From positions 62,001 through 126,000 of the forward strand of contig NZ_AP019841.1 in the NCBI RefSeq assembly GCF_007990445.1: DNA of 64,000 nucleotides, read 5' to 3'. Position 1 is the stretch's first letter, and each line of letters opens with the position of its first letter. This document shows positions 7,919-16,694 of this stretch, one piece after another. Source of the DNA: Leptotrichia wadei (GTDB lineage Bacteria > Fusobacteriota > Fusobacteriia > Fusobacteriales > Leptotrichiaceae). Both the position numbers and the translations under genes were made by a program. The notes below the pieces were generated by a model. It did no database searches, was not told where the DNA came from, and worked only from the letters and a program-made list of their open reading frames with translations.

Positions 7919-9145
7919 TCTACCGAATTGTTCTTGTTCTAATTGTTGTTGCTGCTGCATTTTTTGCTGCATGATACGTTGCTGTTCGATGGCATTTGGA
8001 GTTTTTGCAAGAGTTACTGATACTTCTGATGTTTTTCCATTTCTAGATATAGTTAATTTTACAGATTGTCCGACTTTTTTAGCGGCTATTTCTCCAACGA
8101 AGGCCCCTGCGGAATTTACTTCCTTTCCATCAACTGCTATGATAATGTCATTTTTTGTGATTCCTGCTGCTGCTGCTGGACCATTTGGAACAGTACCTGC
8201 TATAAATACTCCGTTTGAAGATTTTAAGTTAAGGGCTTTTACTTTATCTGCATCTAAATTTCCTAAGTATATACCAATATATGGTTTTTCAAATTTACCA
8301 GTTGCGATAATTGAATCTTTTACAGTCGTTACCAAATTTGCTGGAATTGCAAATCCGATTCCTACACTTCCTCCGCTTTGTGAATAAATTGCAGTATTGA
8401 CTCCAATAACTTTTCCTGTAATGTCAATTAACGGACCTCCACTATTTCCTTGGTTAATAGCGGCATCAGTTTGAATAAAGTTTTCAATTTCTTCGATTCC
8501 AAGTGAACTACGTCCAGCTGCACTTACGATTCCGACAGTCATTGAATCATTTAATCCTAATGGATTTCCAAAGGCGATTGACCATTGTCCAATTTGAACT
8601 TGATCTGAATTTGCAAATTCTAACGGTTTAAATGTTTCATTTGAATCTATCTTCAATACGGCAATGTCAACTTCAGGCGAAGTTCCCACAAGTTTTGTAC
8701 GATATTCACGTCCATTTGAGAATTTTACATAAATTTCATCTGCACCGTCAATAACGTGATTGTTTGTAACAACATATCCATCTTTTGAAACTACAAACCC
8801 TGAACCAAGCGAACCAGACTCACGTTTTTCCTGTCCTCCAGAACGTCCATATAACAATTCTTCCAAAGGATTGTAAGTATTTACCGTAACAGTTTTTTTT
8901 GTTCTAATATTTACGATTGAATCTTTAACGCTGTTATGCACACCTACAAAGGCATCTTGTGTTTGCGCTGCATTTTTAGTATATTTTTTCAGTTCTTCTG
9001 GAGAAACTGTTTTTTGCTGTTCTGTTGTGCTGTTTGTACTTTCTGAATTATTTCCAGTCTTATTGGAGCAGCTTAAAACTAAAAATAACATTGAAAGCAA
9101 AGCAAATTTTTTATTTTCTTTTTTTATGAAATTCATTTTTTTCAT
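7916..9145 (-). CDS. htrA: HtrA/DegP-type periplasmic serine protease, lipoprotein
   Basis: The N-terminus ends in a lipobox (LFLVLSC), so the protein is probably an anchored lipoprotein. The trypsin-like domain holds the triad in 'VTNNHVI' (His), 'DIAVLKID' (Asp) and 'GNSGGPL' (Ser). A single PDZ domain follows ('PYIGIYLGNLDADKV... GPAAAAGI'), and the C-terminus is Gln-rich. HtrA proteases degrade or refold damaged envelope proteins. The ATG at 9145 has a GAGGT ribosome site 8 nt upstream. The length (409 aa) and single PDZ resemble DegS/HhoB-like forms rather than two-PDZ DegP. Confidence 0.93.
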   Translation of the reverse strand: MKKMNFIKKENKKFALLSMLFLVLSCSNKTGNNSESTNSTTEQQKTVSPEELKKYTKNAAQTQDAFVGVHNSVKDSIVNIRTKKTVTVNTYNPLEELLYGRSGGQEKRESGSLGSGFVVSKDGYVVTNNHVIDGADEIYVKFSNGREYRTKLVGTSPEVDIAVLKIDSNETFKPLEFANSDQVQIGQWSIAFGNPLGLNDSMTVGIVSAAGRSSLGIEEIENFIQTDAAINQGNSGGPLIDITGKVIGVNTAIYSQSGGSVGIGFAIPANLVTTVKDSIIATGKFEKPYIGIYLGNLDADKVKALNLKSSNGVFIAGTVPNGPAAAAGITKNDIIIAVDGKEVNSAGAFVGEIAAKKVGQSVKLTISRNGKTSEVSVTLAKTPNAIEQQRIMQQKMQQQQQLEQEQFGR

Positions 9146-9566
9146 ATATAATTACCTCGTTTCTATTCTTTATACTAAACCCTATTTTAAAAACAGTAAA
9201 TATATTTATTTTCTTACAAGGGTCAAAATTCCTTGTTAAATAAAATTTTGTAATAAATTCATTATTCTAAATGGGAAATTTAGTTCCTGTCTAAAGGATT
9301 GGGTATATTTTAGTGAATAAAAGTTTTTTATCCTTATGATTTTTATTTGAATTTCATTTATTAGCAATATTTTTTGCAATTTTATAAACTCCATTTGCCT
9401 ATCTTGTTTTTTCTTCTATAATATGTTATCCTATATTTAGAAAAATTAAAAAATATACAAATAAATAACTGTAAAAGTAAAAAGTTATAAAAATTTAAAA
9501 ATACTGAATTAATAAGATTTCAAGGACTTTTACAAATAAATATAAAAATAAGGAGAAAAATCAATA
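9146..9566. other. Intergenic region between divergent htrA and ffh
   Basis: About 420 bp with no convincing gene. It holds an imperfect palindrome CAAGGGTCAAAATTCCTTG (9217-9235) and a dispersed repeat directly before ffh (9470-9535). The rest is A/T-rich sequence in which both divergent promoters must lie. I cannot place them with confidence. Confidence 0.5.
9470..9535 (+). repeat. Dispersed repeat, copy 2 (short form)
   Basis: TGTAAAAGT (9470-9478) and ACTTTTACAA (9526-9535) are inverted ends. The interior 'AAAAATACTG' and the right end match copy 3 at 50188-50320. The right end is 31 nt before the ffh start codon. Confidence 0.6.
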
Positions 9567-10904
9567 ATGTTTAATAATTTAGGAGACAGATTTAAAGATA
9601 TATTTAAAAAAGTCAGCGGCCAGGGGAAGTTGACTGAAAATAATATGAAGGATGCTTTGAGAGAAGTGCGGTTGGCATTGCTTGAAGCGGATGTAAATTA
9701 TGGCGTAGCTAAGAATTTTGTGGCAAAAATTAGGGAAAAAGCTCTTGGAGAGCAGGTTATTAGCGGAGTTAATCCAACACAGCAATTCATTAAAATTGTA
9801 AATGATGAGTTGGTAGAAGTGCTGGGAGGTTCAAATGTTTCAATTGCTAAAGCTGAAAAAAATCCTACAATTGTAATGCTTTCTGGGCTTCAAGGGGCTG
9901 GGAAAACTACATTTTCTGGAAAATTGGCTAAACATCTGAAATCAAAAGGGGAAAAGCCGTTTTTAATTGGAGCGGATGTTTATAGACCTGCTGCTAAAAA
10001 GCAATTAAAGGTATTAGGAGAGCAAGTAAAAGTTCCAGTATTTACAATTGATGAGAGTACAGATGCATTGGAAATTGTAAAACAGGGAATTGAGGCTTCA
10101 AAGGCGGAGCATGCTACTTATGTAATTATTGATACGGCAGGAAGGCTGCATATTGATGAGCAGCTTATGCATGAATTGCAGGATATAAAGGATAGTTTTA
10201 ACCCAAATGAGATTTTGCTTGTCGTTGATGGAATGACTGGGCAGGATGCGGTTAATGTGGCTAAAGAGTTTAATGAGCAGCTTGATATTACGGGAGTCGT
10301 GCTTACGAAACTGGATGGAGATACTCGTGGTGGAGCAGCCCTTTCAGTAAAGGAAGTTGCAGGAAAGCCAATTAAGTTCATAAGTGAAGGGGAAAAACTG
10401 GATGACATCGCACCGTTTCATCCTGACAGGCTTGCTTCACGTATTCTTGGAATGGGAGATGTCGTTTCACTTGTGGAAAAGGCACAGGAAGCCATTGATG
10501 AAAAAGAAGCCAAGAAAATGGAGGAAAAATTTAGAAAAAATCAGTTTGACTTTGAAGATTTTCTAAAGCAGTTTAAAATGATAAGAAAAATGGGATCAAT
10601 TGCTGGAATTATGAAAATGATACCAGGAGTTGACTCAAGCATGATTGACATGGGAATGGCTGAAAAGGAAATGAAAAAAGTTGAAGCGATTATTTTCTCA
10701 ATGACAGTTCAGGAAAGACGTGATCCGAAACTTCTAAAAAATGGAAGCCGTAAAATGAGAATTGCTAAAGGAAGCGGAGTTCAAGTAAATGATGTAAATA
10801 AATTAATAAAGCAGTTTGAACAAATGAAGCAGATGATGAAAATGTTCAATAGTGGCGGTATTCCAGGACTTGGCGGAGGATTTATGAAGGGCAGAAGAAA
10901 ATAA
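9567..10904 (+). CDS. ffh: Signal recognition particle GTPase
   Basis: Ffh binds the SRP RNA and signal sequences and delivers ribosomes to FtsY at the membrane. The N-terminal four-helix N domain is followed by the G domain with 'GLQGAGKTT' (P-loop), 'DTAGRL' and 'TKLDGDTRGG'. The Met-rich M domain ends the protein ('GSRKMRIAKGSGV', 'QMKQMMKMFNSGGIPG'). Its 445 aa are standard. The ribosome site AAGGAG precedes the ATG. Confidence 0.97.
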   Translation: MFNNLGDRFKDIFKKVSGQGKLTENNMKDALREVRLALLEADVNYGVAKNFVAKIREKALGEQVISGVNPTQQFIKIVNDELVEVLGGSNVSIAKAEKNPTIVMLSGLQGAGKTTFSGKLAKHLKSKGEKPFLIGADVYRPAAKKQLKVLGEQVKVPVFTIDESTDALEIVKQGIEASKAEHATYVIIDTAGRLHIDEQLMHELQDIKDSFNPNEILLVVDGMTGQDAVNVAKEFNEQLDITGVVLTKLDGDTRGGAALSVKEVAGKPIKFISEGEKLDDIAPFHPDRLASRILGMGDVVSLVEKAQEAIDEKEAKKMEEKFRKNQFDFEDFLKQFKMIRKMGSIAGIMKMIPGVDSSMIDMGMAEKEMKKVEAIIFSMTVQERRDPKLLKNGSRKMRIAKGSGVQVNDVNKLIKQFEQMKQMMKMFNSGGIPGLGGGFMKGRRK

Positions 10905-10939
10905 AATTAATATTTTATAAAACAAGAAAGGTGGAATTA

Positions 10940-11434
10940 ATGATGAAAAAATTAATTTTAGCATTGTTTATTATTTTTGGGACACTTTCATTTTCAGCTT
11001 TTGACAAAGTTGTAGTTGGAATTATTAATGACAATTATGAAAGTCCAGTAATATCAGGAACTTTAAATAGAGGAGGACTTGCCAATTTAATTTTTGGAAT
11101 GAAAAAGGATGGGGATTTTGCAAAACAAATGTATCAAAATCTTTCAGGTGCAGATAAAATTGAATTTATTATAGAAAAAAAAGATGAATCAGCACTTCTT
11201 AGCCTTTTGAAAGTATTTGAAAAAAGAAAATATAAAGGTCAGATGGAGATAACAGAAGTGGCATCTTCAGAAAATAAAAATATACGTCAAATTTCTGAAA
11301 AAAATAGCTGGACTTATAATGTTTATCCTTTCGCACGTGAAATATCAGGAACTGTAAAAATTTCAGGAAATGATATGAGCAAAGGGGAATTTATAGAAGG
11401 TCTGTTTCAAGATGCAAAATCAAAATTAAAATAA
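10940..11434 (+). CDS. Hypothetical small secreted protein
   Basis: An N-terminal Sec signal peptide of about 19 residues (ends 'LSFSA') is followed by a 145-residue mature domain that I do not recognise. ATG 10940 is chosen because AAGGTGG sits 5-6 nt before it. An upstream in-frame GTG at 10931 is part of that ribosome site. It follows ffh by 35 bp and may be co-transcribed. A 195-bp tnpB-less insertion element lies immediately downstream. A periplasmic location is inferred. Confidence 0.72.
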   Translation: MMKKLILALFIIFGTLSFSAFDKVVVGIINDNYESPVISGTLNRGGLANLIFGMKKDGDFAKQMYQNLSGADKIEFIIEKKDESALLSLLKVFEKRKYKGQMEITEVASSENKNIRQISEKNSWTYNVYPFAREISGTVKISGNDMSKGEFIEGLFQDAKSKLK

Positions 11435-11451
11435 TTTTATGAAAATTTAAC

Positions 11452-11646
11452 AATATTTAGCAAGAAGTCTCCTTCTTCTATAAGTGGGAGATGAATTGCA
11501 GAATATAGCTTGAAATAACAGCTCTTATATAGTATAATATTCATAGTCAGGGCAGGGACTGCCCGAAGAGCTTGGTAAATATATTTAGCTAGCAAAAGCA
11601 GATACTTCCCAGGAAGCTCCCTCTTCTACAAGTGGGAGTAGTTCAC
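11452..11646 (+). mobile_element. tnpB-less IS605-type derivative with omega-RNA-like right end
   Basis: It has the same left end as the tnpB elements at 31967 and 41620 (TAGCAAGAAGTC...GATGAATTGC) and the same ~100-nt right end (CAGGGCAGGGACTGCCC...GTAGTTCAC). It sits after the same target TTTAAC (11446-11451). No protein is encoded. A near-perfect promoter lies inside it. It is a non-autonomous element of about 195 bp that probably depends on TnpA/TnpB supplied elsewhere. Confidence 0.75.
11510..11538 (+). promoter_or_regulatory. Promoter inside the tnpB-less element
   Basis: TTGAAA (11510-11515), exactly 17 nt, then TATAAT (11533-11538). Transcription would begin about 4 nt before the omega-RNA-like scaffold at 11549 and run through the element's right end into flanking DNA. 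Confidence 0.65.
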
Positions 11647-11666
11647 ATTAAAGGCATGAAAATTTC
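11545..11666 (+). ncRNA. Candidate omega RNA (TnpB guide RNA) without its own tnpB
   Basis: The scaffold GGGCAGGGACTGCCC hairpin, 'GAAGAGCTTGGTAAATATATTT', and the terminal CTCCCTCTTC/TAAGTGGGAG-type hairpin match the 3' ends of the two tnpB elements. In IS200/IS605 systems the RNA scaffold ends at the element boundary and the flanking ~16-20 nt form the guide. Here the guide would begin ATTAAAGGCATG. Transcript boundaries are inferred. Confidence 0.5.
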
Positions 11667-11714
11667 AATACCTTTTTTTATAAAAATATTAATTTGAAAG
11701 GAAAGAAAAAATAA

Positions 11715-12479
11715 ATGAAAAAAGCTATTTTAGTAACTAGCTTTGGGACATCGCATAAAGATACACGAAAAAAATGTCTTGATTCAATCCAAAGGGAAGT
11801 AGAGGAAAAATATGGAAATGAAAATGTGGAAAGAGCTTATACTTCAGGAATCATAAGACGGATAATAGAAAAAAATGAAGGGATTCATATATTTGACCAG
11901 AAGGAAGGACTAAAAGTCTTAAAAGATAAAGGGTTTGAGGAAATAATAACAATGTCTTTGCATATTTTAGATGGAATTGAATATTCAAAACTTGATGATA
12001 AGTTTGGAAAAATATCAAAACCGCTTTTGGCAGATGACAAGGATTTAAAAAAAATTGTAAACAATAAAGAATTTAATGATTTTGAGGGAAACGATGCTAT
12101 TGTGTTTATGGGACACGGAACTGAAAATGCTGCAGATTGCATATATCAAAAATTGCAGGATGAGTATTTAAAAGCTGGAAAAGATAACATTTTCATAGCC
12201 ACTGTTGAAGGGAAAGTGACTATTAAAGATATTGTTGAAAAAATGAAGGGAAAAGGTTTTAGAAATATATTATTAAAACCACTTATGATAGTAGCTGGAG
12301 ATCATGCAAAAAATGATATGTCTTCTGATAAAAAGGATTCATGGAAGACAATACTAAAAAATGAAGGTTATAAAGTAACATCTGTTCTAAAAGGAATGGG
12401 AGAATACAAGTTTATTCGAGAAATGTTTATGGATAAGCTGAAAGATGTCTATATTTGTCGTGGTACAATACATATGTGA
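11715..12479 (+). CDS. cbiK: Sirohydrochlorin cobaltochelatase with altered C-terminus
   Basis: CbiK inserts Co2+ into sirohydrochlorin, the entry step of anaerobic cobalamin synthesis. 'ILVTSFGTSHKDTR' at the N-terminus and the metal-site histidines in 'SLHILDG' and 'FMGHGTE' are typical. The natural gene ended '...DKLKDVYI' then TAG. That end survives at 19329-19357. A 6.9-kb insertion at the stop codon replaced TAG with seven extra codons (CRGTIHM) before a new TGA. Only the extreme tail has changed, so the enzyme is probably active. Its downstream partner, the B12 riboswitch and cbiM, is now displaced. Confidence 0.92.
   Translation: MKKAILVTSFGTSHKDTRKKCLDSIQREVEEKYGNENVERAYTSGIIRRIIEKNEGIHIFDQKEGLKVLKDKGFEEIITMSLHILDGIEYSKLDDKFGKISKPLLADDKDLKKIVNNKEFNDFEGNDAIVFMGHGTENAADCIYQKLQDEYLKAGKDNIFIATVEGKVTIKDIVEKMKGKGFRNILLKPLMIVAGDHAKNDMSSDKKDSWKTILKNEGYKVTSVLKGMGEYKFIREMFMDKLKDVYICRGTIHM
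12430..12455 (+). repeat. Left 26-bp direct repeat flanking the composite insertion
   Basis: The last 26 bp of cbiK before its stop (beginning TGGATAAGCTG) occur again, identically, at 19330-19355 on the other side of the insertion. It is best read as a target duplication or the result of a rearrangement at the insertion. Confidence 0.85.
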
Positions 12480-13545
12480 CAAAAAAGAAGAAAAAAAGAA
12501 AGGTTTCTGATATAATGTAAGCCGACCAAAACTACATAAGGAGAAACCTTTCTATGAATAGTATATCAGAAGAGTACTGTGTTCGTCAACGGGCAGTTGA
12601 GTATGCAATAAAACATAACAATAATTCAAAGGCGGCATTAAAATATAAAACGTCAAGACAGCAGATTAAGCGATGGCGTGACAGATATGACGGGACAGTG
12701 CAGTCACTGATGCCAAAAAGCAGAAGACCTAAAAGTCATCCAAATCAACATACTCAGGAAGAAATAGATTTAATTATGAAAAAATACAGGAGATTTTCAT
12801 ATGAAGGACTGGCACAGGTATATACCGAAGCTAGAAAACTGGGATACAGCCGTTCTTATGGAACTATGTGCAAAATAATAAGAAAAATTAGGGATAATAA
12901 GCCCAAAAAGCTTAAAAGGCTTTACAAAAGCACAAAAAAAGTGAAGCAGGCTACATATCCTGGCGAAAAGGTTCAGATAGACATAAAATATGTTCCAAGA
13001 GAATGCATATGTTTTGGAATGAATGACCAAAATTACTATCAGATAACGGCAATAGATGAGTATACAAAAAAGAGGGTATTAAGAATAGTGGATGAAAAAA
13101 GTACATACCAGACTACAAAATTTCTAGAAACGCTTGAAGCGGAGCTGGGCTTTAAAATAGAAAAAATACAAAGTGATAACGGCAGGGAGTTTACGAATGC
13201 GGAAAATGGCCAAAAGACACTATTTGAGTTAAAGCTGGAAGAACAGGGATAGAATACATGAGAACAAGACTGTATTCGCCGTGGCAGAATGGGAAAGTGG
13301 AAAGGAGCCACAGGCTAGACAGCAATTATTATTTAGGAAAAAGATTTAGAGGTCTAGAAGAATTAAGAAGGTCAGTAAAAAGATATTGCAGCAGATACAA
13401 TAATATATCAAGAAAAGTATTAAATTTTAAAAGTCCAAATGAAATGCTGAAAGAATACAGGACAAACAATTAGGCTAAGACATTAGTAAGATAACTTTTC
13501 TATTTATTTTTAAAGTTTTTGTAACAAATGTTTGACAACTATACA
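12456..13545 (+). mobile_element. IS481-type insertion sequence, copy A
   Basis: It starts TGT and ends ACA. Aligned ends share CAT(A/T)TGT(G/T)ACAAAAA after a less conserved first 15 bases. It has the same length (1090 bp) as copy B at 18240-19329 and is nearly identical to it. The transposase gene inside is frameshifted. Confidence 0.8.
12554..13473 (+). pseudogene. IS481-type transposase, frameshifted (copy A)
   Basis: The N-terminal helix-turn-helix ('SKAALKYKTSRQQIKRWRDRY') and an rve integrase core are present. The acidic triad appears as 'VQIDIKY', 'IQSDNGREF' and 'NGKVERSH'. The frame breaks at about 13245, where 'GAAGAACAGGG' lacks a T that copy B retains ('GAAGAACTAGGG'). The protein stops at 13252, and the rest, with the catalytic Glu, reads on from 13258. 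A single intact protein would be 306 aa. The ribosome site AAGGAG lies before the ATG. Confidence 0.85.
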
Positions 13546-13906
13546 CATTTAAAGGCTGGACAGGGAAAACAGTATTGCAGTATAGGAAAGAAAAAGAATA
13601 AATATTAAAATACGTCATAAATTTGGCATATTTTTTCGTTGCAAAATGAAACGAAAAATGGAACGAAAAGCTTTTCGTTGTTTATAAGTAAAGTAAATTT
13701 ATTTTTAATAATCAAAAAGATGTACTTATGAATATATTGAATAATTTTTAGAGGAAGCGAATGCCTCCTCTACTTATCAAAAAATTGTATTACAAATCAT
13801 TAACTAGCTTTGATTATGTAAATATCAATAATATTTTCAAGTTTATCATAACTTTTGAAAATATTTTAGTTAAATGTAGCCTAAAGTTTCGCTTAACCTT
13901 TAAGGA
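13546..13906. other. Gene-free stretch inside the composite
   Basis: About 360 bp with no supported gene. Four copies of TTTTCGTT or its complement cluster at 13633-13679 and can fold as two hairpins. A GAGGA/TCCTC hairpin (TAGAGGAAGCGAATGCCTCCTCTA region, about 13749-13772) may terminate transcription. The remainder is plain A/T-rich DNA. Confidence 0.45.
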
Positions 13907-14836
13907 TTAATTTAAAAAATTTATATTTGAAACCAGAATTAAAACTTGAGTATAATGATGTCCTGTGTGCAAATGAAATAACTCGCCAGTAATTTGTACT
14001 TTTTTTCCTACAACATCTTTATCGAATAAAGAAATTGTTTCATTTCCCATTAATTGAATTTCCTGCACATTTCTTTCAGTCGGGCTATCTTCAGTATTTC
14101 CAATTACTGTAATAGGTGTACTTAATCTTAATAAGAACACATTTGCTACTGAATTATCTGGGTTTTGATATTTTCTTCTGGTAATTGTTCCAACTAGTTT
14201 AACAGAAGAACCGTAATAGTATTGTGACTGGTTAGGAGTTATAATGGCAGGTTGTTGTTCTTGCACTTTTTCTTGAGTATTATTTTTTCTCTGTTTCATT
14301 CTTGCAATATTGGCATCTGAAACAGTATCACTTTCTACTACTAATTTCCAGCTGCCATTAATATTTTCAAAGGCTAAGTATGAAGGGTATTCTTTTGTTT
14401 CCTTTCTTGTAGACACTTCTTTAACAAATCTTGCTAGCATTTTGTTATCAGAAAGTTGTGTAACTATGATGTTGCCAACTATTCTTTGACTATAAACAGG
14501 ATTTTTTTGAAAAAACCTTTTTTGATCTGCAATGTAATAATCTCTGGAAATTAAAGACTGATAATAATCAATTTTATCTCCTAATATTTTTTCTAAAGTA
14601 CCAAAGTCAGCATTATTAGAAGCTGCATTCCATATAACAACCATATTCTTTATTTCCTCTTCAATACTTCTTTCTTTGTTAATTTTTTCTATATTTTCAT
14701 TGTTAGTCTTTTTTATATTTTCATTATTATCACTAATATTCTTCGAATTAGCCAAATTCTCTGAATTATCAACATTTCCGTTTTTTTCACATGATAATAG
14801 TAATAAAAATATTATGAAAAACATAATTTTTTTCAT
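13907..14836 (-). CDS. Lipoprotein with C-terminal DUF4431-like domain
   Basis: The signal peptide ends in a lipobox ('FLLLLSCEK'), so this is an anchored lipoprotein. A low-complexity Asn/Glu/Lys linker (residues about 20-58) leads to a domain resembling NTF2-like folds (about 60-180). The last 100 residues match DUF4431, recognisable by 'VKLVGTITRR', 'FLLRLSTPITVIG' and 'VQITGELFHLHTGHHYTQV'. The role of DUF4431 is unknown. The ribosome site AAGGAGG precedes the ATG. It is the first cargo gene of the composite insertion and points back toward IS copy A. Confidence 0.8.
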   Translation of the reverse strand: MKKIMFFIIFLLLLSCEKNGNVDNSENLANSKNISDNNENIKKTNNENIEKINKERSIEEEIKNMVVIWNAASNNADFGTLEKILGDKIDYYQSLISRDYYIADQKRFFQKNPVYSQRIVGNIIVTQLSDNKMLARFVKEVSTRKETKEYPSYLAFENINGSWKLVVESDTVSDANIARMKQRKNNTQEKVQEQQPAIITPNQSQYYYGSSVKLVGTITRRKYQNPDNSVANVFLLRLSTPITVIGNTEDSPTERNVQEIQLMGNETISLFDKDVVGKKVQITGELFHLHTGHHYTQVLILVSNINFLN

Positions 14837-14872
14837 TTTATTAATCCTCCTTATTTTTTATAATATAGTTAT

Positions 14873-14882
14873 TTGTAAAAGT
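14873..14882 (-). repeat. Half copy of the ACTTTTACAA repeat
   Basis: Read on the minus strand, ATTTTTAAACTTTTACAAAT lies 36 nt before the lipoprotein start at 14836. It matches the right end of the repeats at 2853, 9535 and 50320. No left partner was found. Confidence 0.45.
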
Positions 14883-15040
14883 TTAAAAATTATATATTTT
14901 AATATTATTATAGCTTATAAAATGAAAAAATGATATAGTTAATTGAATTTATTTTATATTATCATAAATTGAAATATAATTATGACATTTTACCAATTTT
15001 TTTTAGGCTCTATAATATATATGGGGGTGGAAAAAGAAAT

Positions 15041-15090
15041 AAAAAAACAGTAGATTGATTTTATCTAAATCTTTTTACTGTTTTTTAGTT
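15041..15090. terminator. Bidirectional hairpin terminator
   Basis: AAAAACAGTA and TACTGTTTTT, with an inner GATT/AATC extension, form a stem flanked by an A-run and a T-run. It ends the 15075-15383 gene on the minus strand. Confidence 0.6.
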
Positions 15091-15383
15091 TTTGAATTTT
15101 TAAAAATTATAGGCTCTAAAAAAATATGAAAAAAAATAATTATCACAATAATAAATATCAAAGGGTTTATTTTATAAGCACGGTAAAAATTACCCTTTAT
15201 CAATTGTATAAATGCCGTTGTTAAACCTTCACTCCAATAACGAATATGTAATGGTTTTAAAACAAATCCAATTGGTGACGGTATTTTAAAATAATATCTT
15301 ATAGAAATTATAAATACAAGTGATATGTACAAAATAAGATTGTTTTTATGATAATTAAATAATAATTTAAAGTATTTTTTCAT
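15075..15383 (-). CDS. Small membrane protein, DUF2752-like
   Basis: A 102-residue protein with two hydrophobic segments (about 14-32 and 75-95). The central 'LTTAFIQLIKGNFYRAYKINPL' resembles the DUF2752 core (TRA...L..G....A...NP). The cysteines usual in 'CPGCGxT' are absent. No good ribosome site is visible before the ATG, so expression is uncertain. The family is small inner-membrane proteins of unknown role. It sits in the cargo region of the composite insertion. Confidence 0.6.
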   Translation of the reverse strand: MKKYFKLLFNYHKNNLILYISLVFIISIRYYFKIPSPIGFVLKPLHIRYWSEGLTTAFIQLIKGNFYRAYKINPLIFIIVIIIFFHIFLEPIIFKNSKTKKQ

Positions 15384-15704
15384 TATATTGAAAATTTTAA
15401 ATAAAATCAGAGTATTAGTTACGCTTTAAACTAGATTTACTATAGACGCTTTTATTTGAGAGTGCAAGTAATATTTTCTGAGAATTCATTTTTTTTGTTT
15501 CATCGATAACAAAAAATAAATCAATATATTTGTTATTTTAATAAAAAATAACATAAAATATTATGAATATTTTGATTAAATTTATATTTATTTGATATTT
15601 GTAAGTTAAATTTAAAAAAATTTAGATGTAATAAAAATTTTTTTAAGTAGTCTACTATGTGTTCTAGAAATATTTGTAATTTGTTTTTAACTAATTCAAA
15701 ATAT
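15384..15704. other. Gene-free, very AT-rich stretch
   Basis: About 320 bp with no supported gene. TTTTTTGTT/AACAAAAAA (about 15488-15514) and GTTATTTT/AAAATAAC (about 15532-15553) can form hairpins that may act as terminators. Confidence 0.4.
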
Positions 15705-16328
15705 TTAGTTATTATCTGATAGTTTTCCAAAAAGCTGTACCCAAGATATTCCATAATAACCATCTTCATAATTAACTTCAACGCCAATTTCTGTGTAATT
15801 TGGATTTAAGATATTAGCCCTATGACCAGGACTATTCATCCAGCTTTCCATTACAGCGATAGGGCTTATTTGACCAGCAGCAATATTTTCACCTACATAA
15901 GATGATGGATATCCAACATTTTGTACTGCTGTAAGATAACTGCTCCCATTGGGTCTTGTATGGCTGAATTTCTGTGTAAGTTCACTAGCTCTAATAGCTG
16001 CTGCTGCAAAAAGTTTATTAGATATAGAAAGTGGATGAATTCCTCTTTTAGTTCTTTCTATATTAATAAGTCTTACGACTTCCATTTCAAAATTTAGACT
16101 ATTATTTGTGTAAGTATTTGTATTTGATACAGAATTATTAGTATTTGTCTTGTTTGGGCTATTATCATTTTTATATCTATTATTACTGTGCCGTTGATCG
16201 TTAGAATTTATCCAATTTTTAAAGCCTTTTAAAATTTTGTCTCTATGTTTCGCCCATCCTGCATTTGCATTAATTGAAATCAAACTTAAAATTCCAATTA
16301 TTAAAATTTGATATTTTATTTTACGCAT
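15705..16328 (-). CDS. Secreted CAP-domain (SCP/YkwD-like) protein
   Basis: A Sec signal peptide ('MRKIKYQILIIGILSLISINANA') is followed by an Asn/Ser/Thr-rich linker and a CAP domain (about residues 83-205). The domain carries 'LINIERTKRGIHPL', 'FSHTRPNGSSY', 'GENIAAG', 'WMNSPGHRANIL' and 'IGV'. Bacterial CAP proteins act at the cell surface, with roles in envelope or host interaction, and a few bind metals. ATG 16328 is preferred to ATG 16352, because AAGGAAGAG falls between them at the right spacing. It is composite-insertion cargo. Confidence 0.85.
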   Translation of the reverse strand: MRKIKYQILIIGILSLISINANAGWAKHRDKILKGFKNWINSNDQRHSNNRYKNDNSPNKTNTNNSVSNTNTYTNNSLNFEMEVVRLINIERTKRGIHPLSISNKLFAAAAIRASELTQKFSHTRPNGSSYLTAVQNVGYPSSYVGENIAAGQISPIAVMESWMNSPGHRANILNPNYTEIGVEVNYEDGYYGISWVQLFGKLSDNN

Positions 16329-16486
16329 TGTTCTCTTCCTTTCTTTTTTCACAATAGGTAAGCGTTTTGTTTTATAATAACAGTTTCTGAATAGGTATAT
16401 TTAGTTCTATTATAGCATAAACAAACATTAAATAAAACTTTTATTTTTTGTAAAAATTGGCTCTTTGTCAAGTATGGAGTAGAAAA

Positions 16487-16610
16487 AGTTCGATAACCTT
16501 AAGAGATTCTAAGCTGAATAAACTTTTTAAGGTTGTCGAATTTTTTTATCCCATAATGTACTGCACCCAAAATCTTGGACACAAGATTGGAGGTGCAGTT
16601 TTTATCATAT
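16487..16610. terminator. Two hairpins, one derived from insertion-sequence ends
   Basis: GTTCGATAACCTTAA and TTAAGGTTGTCGAA (16489-16540), then a T7 run, form a strong terminator. A second palindrome, ACTGCACC-AATCTTG / CAAGATT-AGGTGCAGT, followed by T5 (about 16560-16603), looks like two IS3/IS150-type ends joined head to head. No gene is supported between 16353 and 16694. Confidence 0.5.
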
Positions 16611-16694
16611 TATTCTTAATAATATTAATTTTGAAAACTATCTTGAGTTTTTTATCTTGTCGTAATATATTATACAATCTATGATGAGAAAAAA

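Noticed and set aside
7827-8387. Long plus-strand frame opposite htrA
   Set aside because: It is a shadow of the htrA gene, with Cys- and Ser-rich composition and no ribosome site.
13633-13679. CRISPR array
   Set aside because: The units are 8 bp, alternate in orientation and have no spacers. No CRISPR array or cas gene is seen in the window.
16457-16684. 75-residue plus-strand frame with a hydrophobic tail
   Set aside because: It runs through two hairpin terminators and insertion-end sequence and lacks a ribosome site.
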